Origin: Peromyscus leucopus
Taxonomy: Eukaryota; Chordata; Mammalia; Rodentia; Cricetidae
NCBI RefSeq assembly: GCF_004664715.2
Contig: NC_051063.1
Location: 67,948,018 to 68,012,017 of the forward strand
Length of the DNA: 64,000 nt
Direction: 5' to 3'
Position numbers and translations under genes: made by a program. Position 1 is the stretch's first letter. The number at the start of each line of letters is the position of its first letter. The notes below the pieces were generated by a model. The model was not told where the DNA came from. It was given only the letters and a program-made list of their open reading frames with translations, and made no database searches. This document shows, piece by piece, positions 10,582-20,365 of the stretch.

Positions 10582-11979
10582 GTTGGGAGGTAGCTTTGGA
10601 CTGAGTGCTTTGTTCCTCCACAGAAGTGAGTGAGGCGAGGGAGTTGTAAGAGTCCCTGCAGACCTGGCGTTCCTGGCGTAGGCGGCAGCCATGCTTCTCT
10701 GGCACTAGGACAATCTTTCTGTGTTCAGCATAGGCCACTGGGCACCAACACTCATAACTGTCTCAGTCAGGAGCTCCCTGCGGTCCACTCTAAAAGGCAG
10801 GCTGCTATCTGCCTGTCCTCTTACAGGCTGGAACAGCATGGGGAAAGGAGCGAGTGCGCGCGAGCGCGAGAAGAGCCTCTGTAGACTGCAGTGGCTCACA
10901 GCTGTGGGGTGGTAGAGGTCCTTTCCAGAATGTCCCAGGCCCTGTGTGAATGTGGGGTGGATGGAGGACCTCTTGCTCTTTCGTGGTTCAGATCCCCCTC
11001 TGTGCCAAACCCTAACAACAGAACACACTGATTTCCCAACTAGCCACACAATTTTCCAGGCTCCCGAGACTTCATTTTGACCACAGTATTTACTGAACAC
11101 ATCTCTGCCAGCATTTTGTGGGGGCCGTGGGGGTGGATGGGGGAGTCTCTGCCTCCCAGGAGATAAGAGCCTGAGACAAGAGCAAAGCGACTTAGAGGCT
11201 TGTGAGTGGGGCACCCAGGAGTGCAGGCTGGGAGGACAGAGGGCAGGACCCAGACTCAAAAGCACATCCTTCTGATAACGGGTAGAGGAAGACTCCAGCT
11301 TGCCTGTCTCCTTTCCAAAGTGACAAGGTGCGTCCAGCCACAAATGGACATCTTGCTGCCTCTTTCCAGGACAATAACTGTTTTGTTTTCAAGGGGGAGT
11401 CTCGGATGCTTTGTGATCATAATGCTGAAGTGATTTTATTTTCAAAACAAGTGTGAAGTTTAAAAACCTAGTCAATTTTCAATAACATGATAAGGCAAGG
11501 GTTCGGTTACACAGAGATACGGCAAAACGAAGTGTGGGAGGTGGGGGTGTCAGGATTTTGGGGAGTAGGATGCACTGGGTTTGGGGTGGAAGGAGTGGAT
11601 GTGAGGACATTTCAGCAGGGTCCTGGGAGAATAGCAGGATGGGGAGTGAGGAGGTGCTTCAGAGAGGTGAGATGTAGAAACACAAATCTGAATGTACATA
11701 GGCAGCCGGATGCTTCCGTGCATCTCTGCAGGGTTGAAGAGGAACAGGCATGGAGGGAAAGGGAACCATGTTGGGTTTGAGGCTGGGGTAGTGGGTTCAA
11801 GAGGATACCGAGTACCAGGGACTGAGGAGTTAGCTAGGGGCCATGGACTTGTCAGAGCAGCACCATCATGGTGGGGCCCCACAGGGCGGAGAAGAGGAAG
11901 CCTTCTCCTATACTTGGATTGCATAAAGCATAATTGGTTGTCTCCTTGATGGGGGAGGTCCCCAGCAAGAGCTTAAACC
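10579..11979. other. Mostly unique non-coding sequence between two direct repeats
   Basis: It contains a GTGCGCGCGAGCGCGAG block (10854-10870), unusually CpG-dense for this window. A 212-codon minus-strand frame (10705-11343) has no recognisable domain and overlaps several frames on the other strand. If R1 and R2 are LTRs this would be the internal region, but no retroviral motif is visible. Confidence 0.4.
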
Positions 11980-12135
11980 AGACTCTCTGAGTCCCAGGCA
12001 GGAGGCAGGAAGGGTGGGGAGCAGAGTGTGTGTGGCAGATCCAGTTCACCCTTTTATGCAAGCCCACTCCCCAGGTAAGAGATCCTAACAAGGGGATGTC
12101 CCTTAGTTAGGGACTCTCAGACAATGTCCCTGTAG
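11980..12135 (+). repeat. Direct repeat copy R2 of an unidentified element
   Basis: 'GAGTCCCAGGCAGGAGGCAG', 'GGTGGGGAGCAGAGTGTGTG' and 'AGGTAAGAGATCCTAACA' match R1 (9931-10078) in order and orientation. The two are clearly diverged. Similarity may resume downstream of the poly-C tract ('AGCTGGATTCAGC', 'ACTTTGCAG'). Confidence 0.45.
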
Positions 12136-12180
12136 GGTGCCTGTAATTATCTGTGCAAAGGAGAGAGCACCGCGGGCCCT

Positions 12181-12204
12181 CCCCCCCCCCCCCCCCCCCC
12201 CCCC
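12181..12204. repeat. Poly-C homopolymer (C24)
   Basis: Twenty-four consecutive C residues. C/G homopolymers this long are rare in mammalian DNA. It could form i-motif/G-quadruplex structure, and the written length may be an assembly estimate. Confidence 0.9.
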
Positions 12205-12226
12205 GACAGCAGCTGGATTCAGCATT

Positions 12227-12282
12227 ACCTTCTTACAGAAATGAACTATACTTTACCTTCTTACAGAAATGAACTATACTTT
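12227..12282. repeat. Perfect 28-bp tandem duplication
   Basis: Positions 12227-12254 and 12255-12282 are identical. Each unit begins ACCTTCTTACAG and ends CTATACTTT. It starts 22 bases after the poly-C tract. Confidence 0.97.
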
Positions 12283-12404
12283 GCAGTCTGGGTTTCCATG
12301 GTAGAGAGAAGGGAGCCTCTCCAGGTTGGTTGGTGACTCTGAATACTGAAAGAATCTGGGTCCTCAGGAGAATGCCATGTAAACAGCAAGCAGACTGTAT
12401 GAGC

Positions 12405-12760
12405 AAGCTCTGGCTGTTGTAACAAGTTAGCACGACCTGGGTGGCCTAAAACAGCAAAAATCCACCCTTGCACACTTCAGGGCCAGAAGCAGGAGCATCT
12501 TAGAAGGTTCTTAGGGAGGAGGTTCCCCTGCCTCTTCTAACCTCTAATTGTCCCTGGCCTTCTCTGGTTTGTGGCCATATCACTCCTGCTTCTTCCTGTG
12601 TTGTCACAAATCTGTGACCCTAGGTCCCTGGCTCTCTGTGTCCGTTGCTCAATCCAGGATGGCTTCACTTTGATATTAACTGATTACATATACAGACACC
12701 CACTCCCAAATAAGGCAACTTTCTGAACTCCCTCTGTGTTGTAGAATTCAGTCCTCTGAG
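12405..12760 (-). mobile_element. MaLR/MLT-like LTR remnant
   Basis: 'GGCTGTTGTAACAAGTTAGC', 'CCTGGGTGGCCTAAAACAGC' and a diverged 'TTCTCTGGTTTGTGGCCATATC' region (about 12560-12580) fit the reverse complement of ERVL-MaLR LTRs. Those carry ACTGGGTGGCTTAAAACAAC in the same place. It is old and interrupted. No internal retroviral sequence is seen. Confidence 0.5.
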
Positions 12761-12880
12761 TGGAAACAGCCTCTGGCATCTTCAGATCACATGACTGGAA
12801 GGATGGATGGAGTTGGGGAGGGTCATCAGACCCTTACCTGACAATCTAGACTCTCCTCCCAGCCATTTGTATGCAATTCA

Positions 12881-13245
12881 GCCCTAATTGCCAATGAGGG
12901 AGGATGTCAGGGAGGAGCTAAATTAGATAGGCTGGGGAGGGTTAAATGGAGGGGGCGGGGCTTCCATATACGTGGCTATTGAGAAGCCATCATCCATGCG
13001 AGGTATGAACTCCAATATGGCTGTTTTAGAATTGCCCATCTTTCTGCCAGTAACCCCTCACTCAGGCTCTGTAAGTCCATTAAACTCATTGGTTTCCCAG
13101 GGGGAATTTAGTGCGATTGTATTTTGGTTTGTTGTTGGGACCTTAGGAGGGTGTGTGTTGTTTACATCTGCCTCTGCCGAGGGAAGAAATTCTTACAATA
13201 TATTGGGATATGAATTTTAAGGGAACAAACATCTTTTATTCTATT
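12881..13245 (+). mobile_element. Possible rodent solo LTR or LTR-like segment
   Basis: A GC-box 'GGGGGCGGGGC' at 12951-12961 is followed about 120 bases on by 'GGCTCTGTAAGTCCATTAAA' and a GT-rich tract. This order resembles an LTR: promoter, poly-A signal variant ATTAAA, then GT-rich U5. Boundaries and family are uncertain. It could equally be unique DNA. Confidence 0.3.
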
Positions 13246-13264
13246 ACCCCGTAAGAGGGGTAGG

Positions 13265-13317
<53 letters not shown>

Positions 13318-13324
13318 TGTGTAT
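13265..13324. repeat. (GT)n microsatellite
   Basis: GT array with one A interruption at 13311 (TATGTGTGTGTGTA). Confidence 0.97.
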
Positions 13325-15239
13325 TTATAATGGCCTGTAATATTGAGATATAAAACTATCTAGAAGGCCAGAAACCTACCCACCCCTGACCCCTGCTTCT
13401 TGGATATGGAGATGGAGGCAGGATTCCTGCTTAGCCATCCATAGCAGATGCCTCTGATTTCTGTAATTTTGTCGTTGCTGCTTAAACATAGCTATGTCCA
13501 CTTGTCTGCTTGTTTTCTGTTTGAAGCTTCGGAATGTAGCAGGTGCCACAGAGATGGCCCAGCTTACAAAGCCTGAAATTACTGGTCTCAGACTCCAAGA
13601 GCCATGCCTGGAGGCAGTGGGGACTTCTTCTGAGAATGGAGGTAGGCTGGCCTGTGTCCCTGAGCTGGCTGGCCTCTTCAGGCCTGGGTTCAGTCAGGTG
13701 GACACTCTTGAAATTAGCCAAGGCAGCTTGGCTTCGTTACTGAGCTCTGGCCAGTGGCTCTGCTTGGAGAGTGGAGTTGCTACTCTGTCCCCTGTGAGAA
13801 TCTTGCGCAGGACAAGCCTCACTTCCTTCGTCCTGGAATACTACACAGCACAGATACCCTTGCTTTGGTTGTTGATGGCGATGTCCAGGCATCTTGCTCT
13901 TCAATCTTTTTTCACTTGAGCACAGGGCTCAAAGGGAAAACGTGGGTCACCCAGTCTCCCATGCACTGTTACCTTGCCCCGAAGCTCCTCTGTGGCTTGA
14001 CATACACCAATGGTGACCTCAAGGGTATGGGGCTCATGGCCTGTCAAGAAAAGAGTGACCAGGCAACAATAATGGAATATGGTAACTGTGACTACAACAT
14101 CCTCTTCACTCTGGGGACCACTCATGGGAAGATGGGAAGCCAGTTTATGCACAGGTGTCTTTTGAATTTGTTTTATTTTACTTTTAGGAAAGTAAAGGGA
14201 AGGGAAAGGAAAGGAAAGGAAGCAAACAGACCATGGTTGTGGGGGTGACTGACAGGTGAGCCTGAGCTGTTTCTTTTAAACAAAGATGAGCTTTGTTCTC
14301 CCAAATCCATGGCTTGCCTAAAGCTGTAAGCTTTCGGGTATCAGCTAGTGGCAAGCTGGATTCTAAGGTATACCCTAAATCCCACACTGTCACACAAAAC
14401 CAAGAATGTGAACAGGACCCGGGGGTCTATCCTAAGCTTTGTGACTCAGGTGAAGGGACACACAGGCATAACCAAGGACCCTAAGCAGCAGCTGTGAAGT
14501 TAGTCATCAGATGAGTCCTTTAGAAGAGCATCCAGTTTTCCTAAGGGAAGGAGCTGAGGCTTCCTGTGGAATGAGGCTGCCTTGAGGAGTGGAGAGCCTA
14601 AAGAAGTCATCGTCCAGTCCTGGTGAGCTAGACAGGGACTCTGAGGCTCCAAGAGAATATAGCCTAGCCACTGTCACCTGGGACTCTGCACTAAGGATCC
14701 TACAGGTTCAGGTTGTGATTTCTGACCATGGAACCAGTGGGATACTGGCTGTGTCTTATTTAACCTAGGAAGGGGTTCCTAAGTGTCTCTGTGGCAACAG
14801 GAAATGAACACACAGTCTCTGAGTGTGCTCATCCAAACAAGGCTGTTGGGACAGAAAGCCACTGCATCTCCTGCTCCCCCTGAGACTCCAGGTAAGAACC
14901 AGATGCCAGCAGGCACTCTGGTAGGTGGCTCCAATGTGTGGAGGAAGGAAGTAAAGGTGACTGACAAGTAAGCCTGAATTGCTATGTGCTATAAACTAGG
15001 CTGTGCTGAGCCATTCTCTTAGGTAGCACAGGCGTAGGACTGGCAAGCTGGGATTTGGAGAGGAAGAGCCTGGCTTCATATATTGAGATAGAAAGGTCTA
15101 CAAGCCAGTGGGCTGGCAGTTGCAGGTCATCATGGATAGTTCAGGATCAGAGATAGTCAACAATTGACCTTGGTGAGGCTCTGTTTCCTTCAGGCACGTT
15201 CAGGATTAGAGACACTGACTTGGGTAAAAGTCCTGAGCC
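13325..15239. other. Long unique non-coding stretch
   Basis: No recognised gene or repeat except a purine tract of AAAGG units at 14187-14222. Overlapping frames of 141 and 164 codons (13494-13919 and 13754-14248, plus) have no recognisable protein features, and no splice-flanked exon is evident. Confidence 0.4.
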
Positions 15240-15610
15240 CTCCTGTGTGGGCGTAATTTCTTGTCTCACCAATGAGCTCCCAAATAACCATGCAGTGACT
15301 TAATATTAATTATAACTGCTTGACCAATAGCTTAGGCTTGTTACTAACTAACGCTTACAACATAAATTAACCCATATTTCTTATCTAAGTTCTACCATGT
15401 GGCTCAGTACCTTTTCTCAGTATGGCATGCTCATCTTGCTTCTCTCTGTGTCTCCTGGCAACTCCACCCTTCTTCATCCCCATGCTCTCTCCCTGTCCAC
15501 AACCCTCTTAACCTCTTCTTGCCTAGCTATTGGCTCTTTAGCTCTTTATTAAACCAATGACAGCAACACATCTTCACTGTGTACAAAAAAGTTGCTCCAC
15601 AACACTCCTG
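15240..15610. repeat. Rodent interspersed repeat (TTAATTATAACTGCTTG-type)
   Basis: Ordered landmarks 'TAATATTAATTATAACTGCT', 'CCAATAGCTTAGGCTTGTTA', 'ACATAAATTAACCCATATTT', 'TTCTACCATGTGGCTC' and 'TTAAACCAATGACAGCAACA' match a rodent dispersed repeat that I know by sequence but cannot name safely. It is probably retroelement-derived and diverged. No coding capacity. Confidence 0.65.
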
Positions 15611-16139
15611 GCACTGGCTAAGTGCCTGAGAGAACCCTTTGTCACCAGGTGTCTGTCTGGACCTCAAAGGGGAGGGTTTCATCCTGAGCACAGGTTGGTG
15701 AGCTTTTCATGAGACAGTGAAGTGTGTCACAAAGCAGATGAGACCATGGAGTGGGAATGTTCCCTCTCTAACTATTCTGTGTCCATGCATTAATAAACGA
15801 ACCCATTTGTTTTGCAACTCCAAGAGGGGAAACTAAATATCACTGACTCAGGACCCTGATCCAGACTTGCTCTACATTCCCCGACTAAGGAATGTCATGG
15901 GCCATACCGGAGGTTCAAGTTTACTTCTTGCTGTGTCTCATAGCCCTTGTCTCCTGACTCAGAAACCTCATGGGAAGCTGCCTGAGGCTTTTCAGGTGGT
16001 TCTGAACCATTGCCAATCAGGGTTGAGGTTGTCTCTTATAAATCAGCCATACCTTGGAGTGAGAAGGAGGTCAGATTGCAAAGATCTGGATCTTTAGGCT
16101 TCAAAACATCCTTAACAGTTGTAGGAAGAATAAAACACA
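15611..16139. other. Unique non-coding sequence
   Basis: Nothing recognised. Confidence 0.4.
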
Positions 16140-16164
16140 GGGTTGTATCTACTGTGTATACACA

Positions 16165-16420
16165 CACACAGAGGTGCCTATGGGTGCCTGCAGGGGATTG
16201 GTCCCAGGACTCCAAAGATGCCAGACTTGCAGATGTTCAAGTCCCACCTATAAAATATTCCCATACAACCTATCACATTCCCTGATACATTTTAAACTAG
16301 GAGTGATCAATCCATACCTGTGGCTGCATAAACTCTCAACACAATATTGTAAACTTACTTGAAATTTTATGAGATGTTCATATGTGTGATCTTTTCAATT
16401 TAATTTTTTATTTTTACTTT
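16165..16420 (+). mobile_element. Tigger-type DNA transposon fragment
   Basis: 'GGGGATTGGTCCCAGGACTC', 'GATGTTCAAGTCCCACCTAT', 'ATACATTTTAAACTAGGAG' fits the same consensus as the 3625-4045 element. That consensus has GATTGGTTCCAGGAC, GATGCTCAAGTCCC and ATACTTTAAATCATC in this order. The 3' TIR side is lost or unrecognisable. Confidence 0.6.
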
Positions 16421-17224
16421 TTGGTAAACTCACTTCTGAGGCTGAGTGTTAACTTTGTAGAGGACAATGCAGCCCTGGGATGTCATATGGGGTAGGAGGT
16501 TGGACACCCTTGCTTTCAACCAGCTTCCCACTTGCTATAAGAGTTTAAGTGAGGTAAATGTTCAGTGGGAGCTGGTCCTCTGTTGTTAGTAAAGACAAGG
16601 AAACAAGTCTCTATGTTCATGGCAATTGTGATTTTTTTCCATGATATTTTCTCTTGTGGGTGGTTGAATCTGAAGATTGAAATATACAGATTCAGAGGTC
16701 TGAACATATACATGCTTAATAGGTGCACATCTTTATATGCACATGTGATCATGTACCTATAAACATAAGTGCACACAGAAAATACACACAGATGATTGCA
16801 TCTATATACTGCTCAGGGATGTATGTGCAATATACATGTGTATGTGCCCTTCTTTCCCTGAGGTAGTACCTCTTTATAATGCACAATCTTCTCTCATATG
16901 CAAAGGTTCTCTGTGACCACCCTTAACCCAGTCATACTCAGTGTTCTGGTGGCATCTGTCAGGTACTCCTTATGTGCCTGGGATGAGCAGTCATCAAGAG
17001 AATATACCTTTCTGTCGAACTCATGTTTGATTCAAAGCCCAGAATGAGTGATACTTTAGGATTCCTAAGTTCTCTCCACCATGATGAATATGGGCTAACA
17101 AATTGTAATAACTCCTAGGTAAGTGTGCTGTTTAGTGTAACTATGAAGTTGATATAATCACTTGAGAAAACAGGCTCAAAGATGGATCATCTAAATCAGG
17201 TTGACCTTTGTGCATGGCTTTACA
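16421..17224. other. Unique non-coding stretch
   Basis: A decayed CACATG/ATATGCAC-rich patch lies at 16720-16850. Nothing else is recognised. Confidence 0.4.
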
Positions 17225-17590
17225 GAATCATCTTACTTAAGTTCCTTGGTATGGAAAGATTCACCCCAGTGTGGGTGCCACCATTCCCTAGGCAGGAGTT
17301 CCCTAACTGTGCCAGCCCACTATGGATGCCACCATCCTCTAAGCAAGAGTTCCTTAACTGTGTAAGAGTGGAGAAATGGAGCTGAACCCAAGCAAACAAA
17401 ACAGAATGCATTCATTTTTTTCTGCTCTTCACAGCCATTGTGATGTGACCAGCTGTTGAAACTCCTGCAGCCATGACTTCTCCCCACAGTGATGGACCAT
17501 AACCTGGAACTGTGAAATAAACCCATTCTCCCCTAAGTTTCTTGTCAAGGTACTTTATGACCACGACAGAAATGAAACCAGAATGAGTAA
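17225..17590 (+). repeat. Rodent mid-repetitive element with internal duplication
   Basis: The 3' half has 'GTGATGTGACCAGCTG', 'CCATGACTTCTCCCCACAG', 'AACTGTGAAATAAACCCATT' and a decayed GCTTTGTCA..CACGACAGAAATGAAACC end. Upstream, a segment is present twice with a 51-base offset (17271-17311 and 17322-17362). Short frames across it are repeat-derived. Confidence 0.6.
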
Positions 17591-18719
17591 ACAGAGTTTT
17601 CTTCAATTATGTGCAAATGCAAACTGTCTCTGTCAAAGGAAAATCCCAGCTGTCGTCAGAATGCATTAGAATAGCATGATTAGGCAGAAACATATAGAGA
17701 GGTGGACAGAGATAGCCTAGTAGAGCTGTGGCATGCTCTTGCCAATTCAGAGACAGGCGTGGATCAATGAAGCAGGTTTGCATTACCCAGAACTCCAGCT
17801 CAGCAGCTGTGGATGTAGCAATTACAACTCCAGCAGTGCCAACCAACAAGGATATGTTTGCTCAGCTCTCCTACACCAAACATTTTATACCTAGTAGCAA
17901 GATTTCCATCTTCCAATATATACTTTGCTTATAAATGTGACCATGTCTGGATTTCAGAACATCAAGGGGAAATGTTTGTGTAATTTTAAAAAGAGCAAAT
18001 GAATTTATGAAATAAATGACTGGCATCTGAAGTCTCTGCATCTTCATCAGGGTTATGCAAATTTCAAATCAGCACAGATAGAGATTCCATCACAGCCACT
18101 GCATTCATAAACACTTGTTACCACATGCTCTGCAAGGTTGCAAGGCCTTACACCTTATTTGATTGTTCCACAGTGAGGTTCTTGCCAGGCTTTATTCTCT
18201 TAGCGCAGTATCTGTGGCCATATGAGAACACTTCTTGTGTCTGTCTTGGGGACAGTTCAAGTATCCACATGCCACGCAGGGAGCTGGTGTGACCATTGTG
18301 TACAGAAGCAGCTTTCCCAAAGTGTGAACACTTCCTGTGCCATCTCAGGCTATCTCAGATCATAGCCTTGCCGTTATCCTTTTTGGCATGGGCTTTCCAT
18401 GGGAATCAGAGCTAGGACATGTAGGCTTTCTGCCACACAAGACTCTGTAGTGCTTGTTTACAAATTCAAGTGCTGTTTTAAAAGTGTGTGCCTGGAGTCT
18501 TGAGTGTAGTGGGCTGAGCTGTTTAAAAAAAAAAAGAGAAAATAATAATAATATTCAGCTCAGCACTTTGGCAAAGAGCATTCTTAGGAGGCAGACTCAT
18601 TTATTTACCTTCCCAGCTGGAAAAGACACATGGAGGTATGCAGCCAAGAAGAGGAGGAATAAATGGGGAGCGGGGAGCAGGGTTTGGCTCCTGTTATATT
18701 GATTTTGGCAAAAATGCCA
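17591..18719. other. Unique non-coding stretch
   Basis: It contains an octamer ATGCAAAT at 18055-18062 inside an AT-rich patch, and an A-rich run with (AAT)n at 18523-18555. No gene seen. Confidence 0.4.
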
Positions 18720-19330
18720 CATGAAAAATTATGCCTCAGATAAAAATAAATTATAATCTACAAGTATTTGAATGAGAAGGGTTCCCTGTGAGAACTTAAT
18801 AAATGAATGCTAATTCAGTTACCAATTTGTAGCCATGAAACATAACCAGTCACGTTATTCCATGTAGCTTGTTTTGGAAAAGATTGCATAACCCATGGAG
18901 CCATCCTTCACAAAGCGCGTAAAAGTGTCTGCATATATATAATTTATACAGCGCATGTTAGTTATGGTCTGTTTAATAGTATTTAATGCTGTTGCATGAC
19001 ATCATTCTTTCATTTACCCATTGGAAAAAAATAAAAAGACCAATCAAAAGCACTTTATAGTGTAAGAAATATGCTTATTGAATTTGATAAAAATTGTAGA
19101 AGACAATAAACAGATTCGCTGGGGGAGGTATCTTTTTAAAGATTTTTGAAGAGTTACTGTGGTGGAGTACGTGCAGTATTTACACTGTAGTTATTTTAAT
19201 CATAATTTACTTAGGATGTGTGTGTTATCTAATAAGCTGTTAATGTGCCTTCAGCAATTCATTTTGCCGACAGCACAGTAAATTGCCGCATAGCCTTGGC
19301 CCTTTATTAGTAGTAATGATTAAATCCAGT
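18720..19330. promoter_or_regulatory. Candidate conserved non-coding element, TAAT-rich
   Basis: About 600 bases of AT-rich unique DNA without simple repeats or recognisable transposon sequence. It has many TAAT/ATTA homeodomain cores (for example 18797, 18811 and the 19195-19210 area) and a CCAATCAAAAG block at 19040-19050. This texture is typical of developmental enhancers in gene deserts. Conservation has not been tested. Confidence 0.25.
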
Positions 19331-19634
19331 TTTAGTTGTACTTACTACATTCTCTCCACTGCCTACAGGGTATCCCTATGGGGTGGGGGGAGAGAGAAGT
19401 CGATGCCTCTATCCTTAATCTGTCCATCTTTTAACCAAAAATCTCTTCTGTGCATTTTCAGCAGAATATATCCTGCCTCTGTTTACAGGGAGTTTTTCTA
19501 ATGCTGCCTGGAGTGGTTGAGGTGCTGTAAGAGAACAGGACTAAATGTTTTAAAATGCTGTAGTAAATAAAATATAGACGTGCTTGTCTCTATTCAGCAC
19601 AAACACCGGATAAAAGAAAACCTGCCCTTTGTTA

Positions 19635-19635
<1 letters not shown>

Positions 19636-19684
<49 letters not shown>
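19636..19684. repeat. (GT)n microsatellite
   Basis: Pure GT array of about 24 units directly before a SINE remnant. Confidence 0.97.
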
Positions 19685-19686
<2 letters not shown>

Positions 19687-19912
19687 GGGTGGTGGTTGTA
19701 CATGTGTACATGGGTGCATGTGGAGGCCAGAGACAACTTCATGTGTCGTTCTTCAGGCATTGTCCACCTTGTGTTTTTGAAGCAGCATCTCTTACTGGAC
19801 CAGAGGTCCCTAGTTAGACTAGGCTGGATGTCCAGAGAGTTACAGAGATCTGTCTGTGAGTCCCCAGTGCTTAGATACAAGTGTGTGCCACCACAGCTGG
19901 TGAAAACCTTTT
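19685..19912 (-). mobile_element. Composite B-type rodent SINE remnant
   Basis: 'TGTGGAGGCCAGAGACAACT' is followed by a B1-like right half ('AGACTAGGCTGGATGTCC', 'GTGTGTGCCACCACAGCTGG'). The order fits an antisense composite rodent SINE of the B3/B4 kind. It sits between two GT arrays. Confidence 0.6.
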
Positions 19913-19935
19913 TTTGCCCCCAACCCCCCTCACCC

Positions 19936-19938
<3 letters not shown>

Positions 19939-19985
<47 letters not shown>
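19939..19985. repeat. (GT)n microsatellite
   Basis: Pure GT array, the second array flanking the SINE remnant. Confidence 0.97.
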
Positions 19986-19990
<5 letters not shown>

Positions 19991-20029
19991 CCTATAAGAA
20001 GCTATCCCAGTATGCTTCTTTGTTTTTGT

Positions 20030-20365
20030 GCCAACACACTAACCAAACCTTACTTGGGAAAGGAAGGAAGGACTCCATCATGGAGAGAAGCCATTGCAGG
20101 AACTCAAGGCAGGAACTGAGGTAGTGGCCATGAAGGAACACTGCTTTACTGGCTTGTTCTCCATGGCTCGCTCAGCCTGCTTGCTTATAACACTCAGGAT
20201 CACCTGCCTAAGAACAGTATCACCCACAGTGGGCTGGGCCCTCCAACATTAATCATCAACTGTATCACAGACTTGCCTAAAGGCCAGTCTGATAGATGCA
20301 ATTTCTCAATTAAGGTTCCCCTCTTCTCAGATATGTATAGATTGGTGTCAAGTTGACAAAAACCA
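20030..20365 (-). repeat. Rodent mid-repetitive element
   Basis: Landmarks in order are a decayed 'AACCAAACCTTACTTGGG', 'CTTGTTCTCCATGGCTCGCT', 'CAGCCTGCTTGCTTATAA', 'GTATCACCCACAGTGGGCTG', 'CAATTTCTCAATTAAGGTTC' and a terminal 'GGTGTCAAGTTGACAAAAAC'. This is a good full-length antisense copy of the subtype also seen at 309 and 41668. Confidence 0.75.

Noticed and set aside
10705..11343. 212-codon minus-strand open frame
   Set aside because: No domain or family recognised, overlapped by several plus-strand frames, and it lies between repeat copies. Chance is the simpler explanation.
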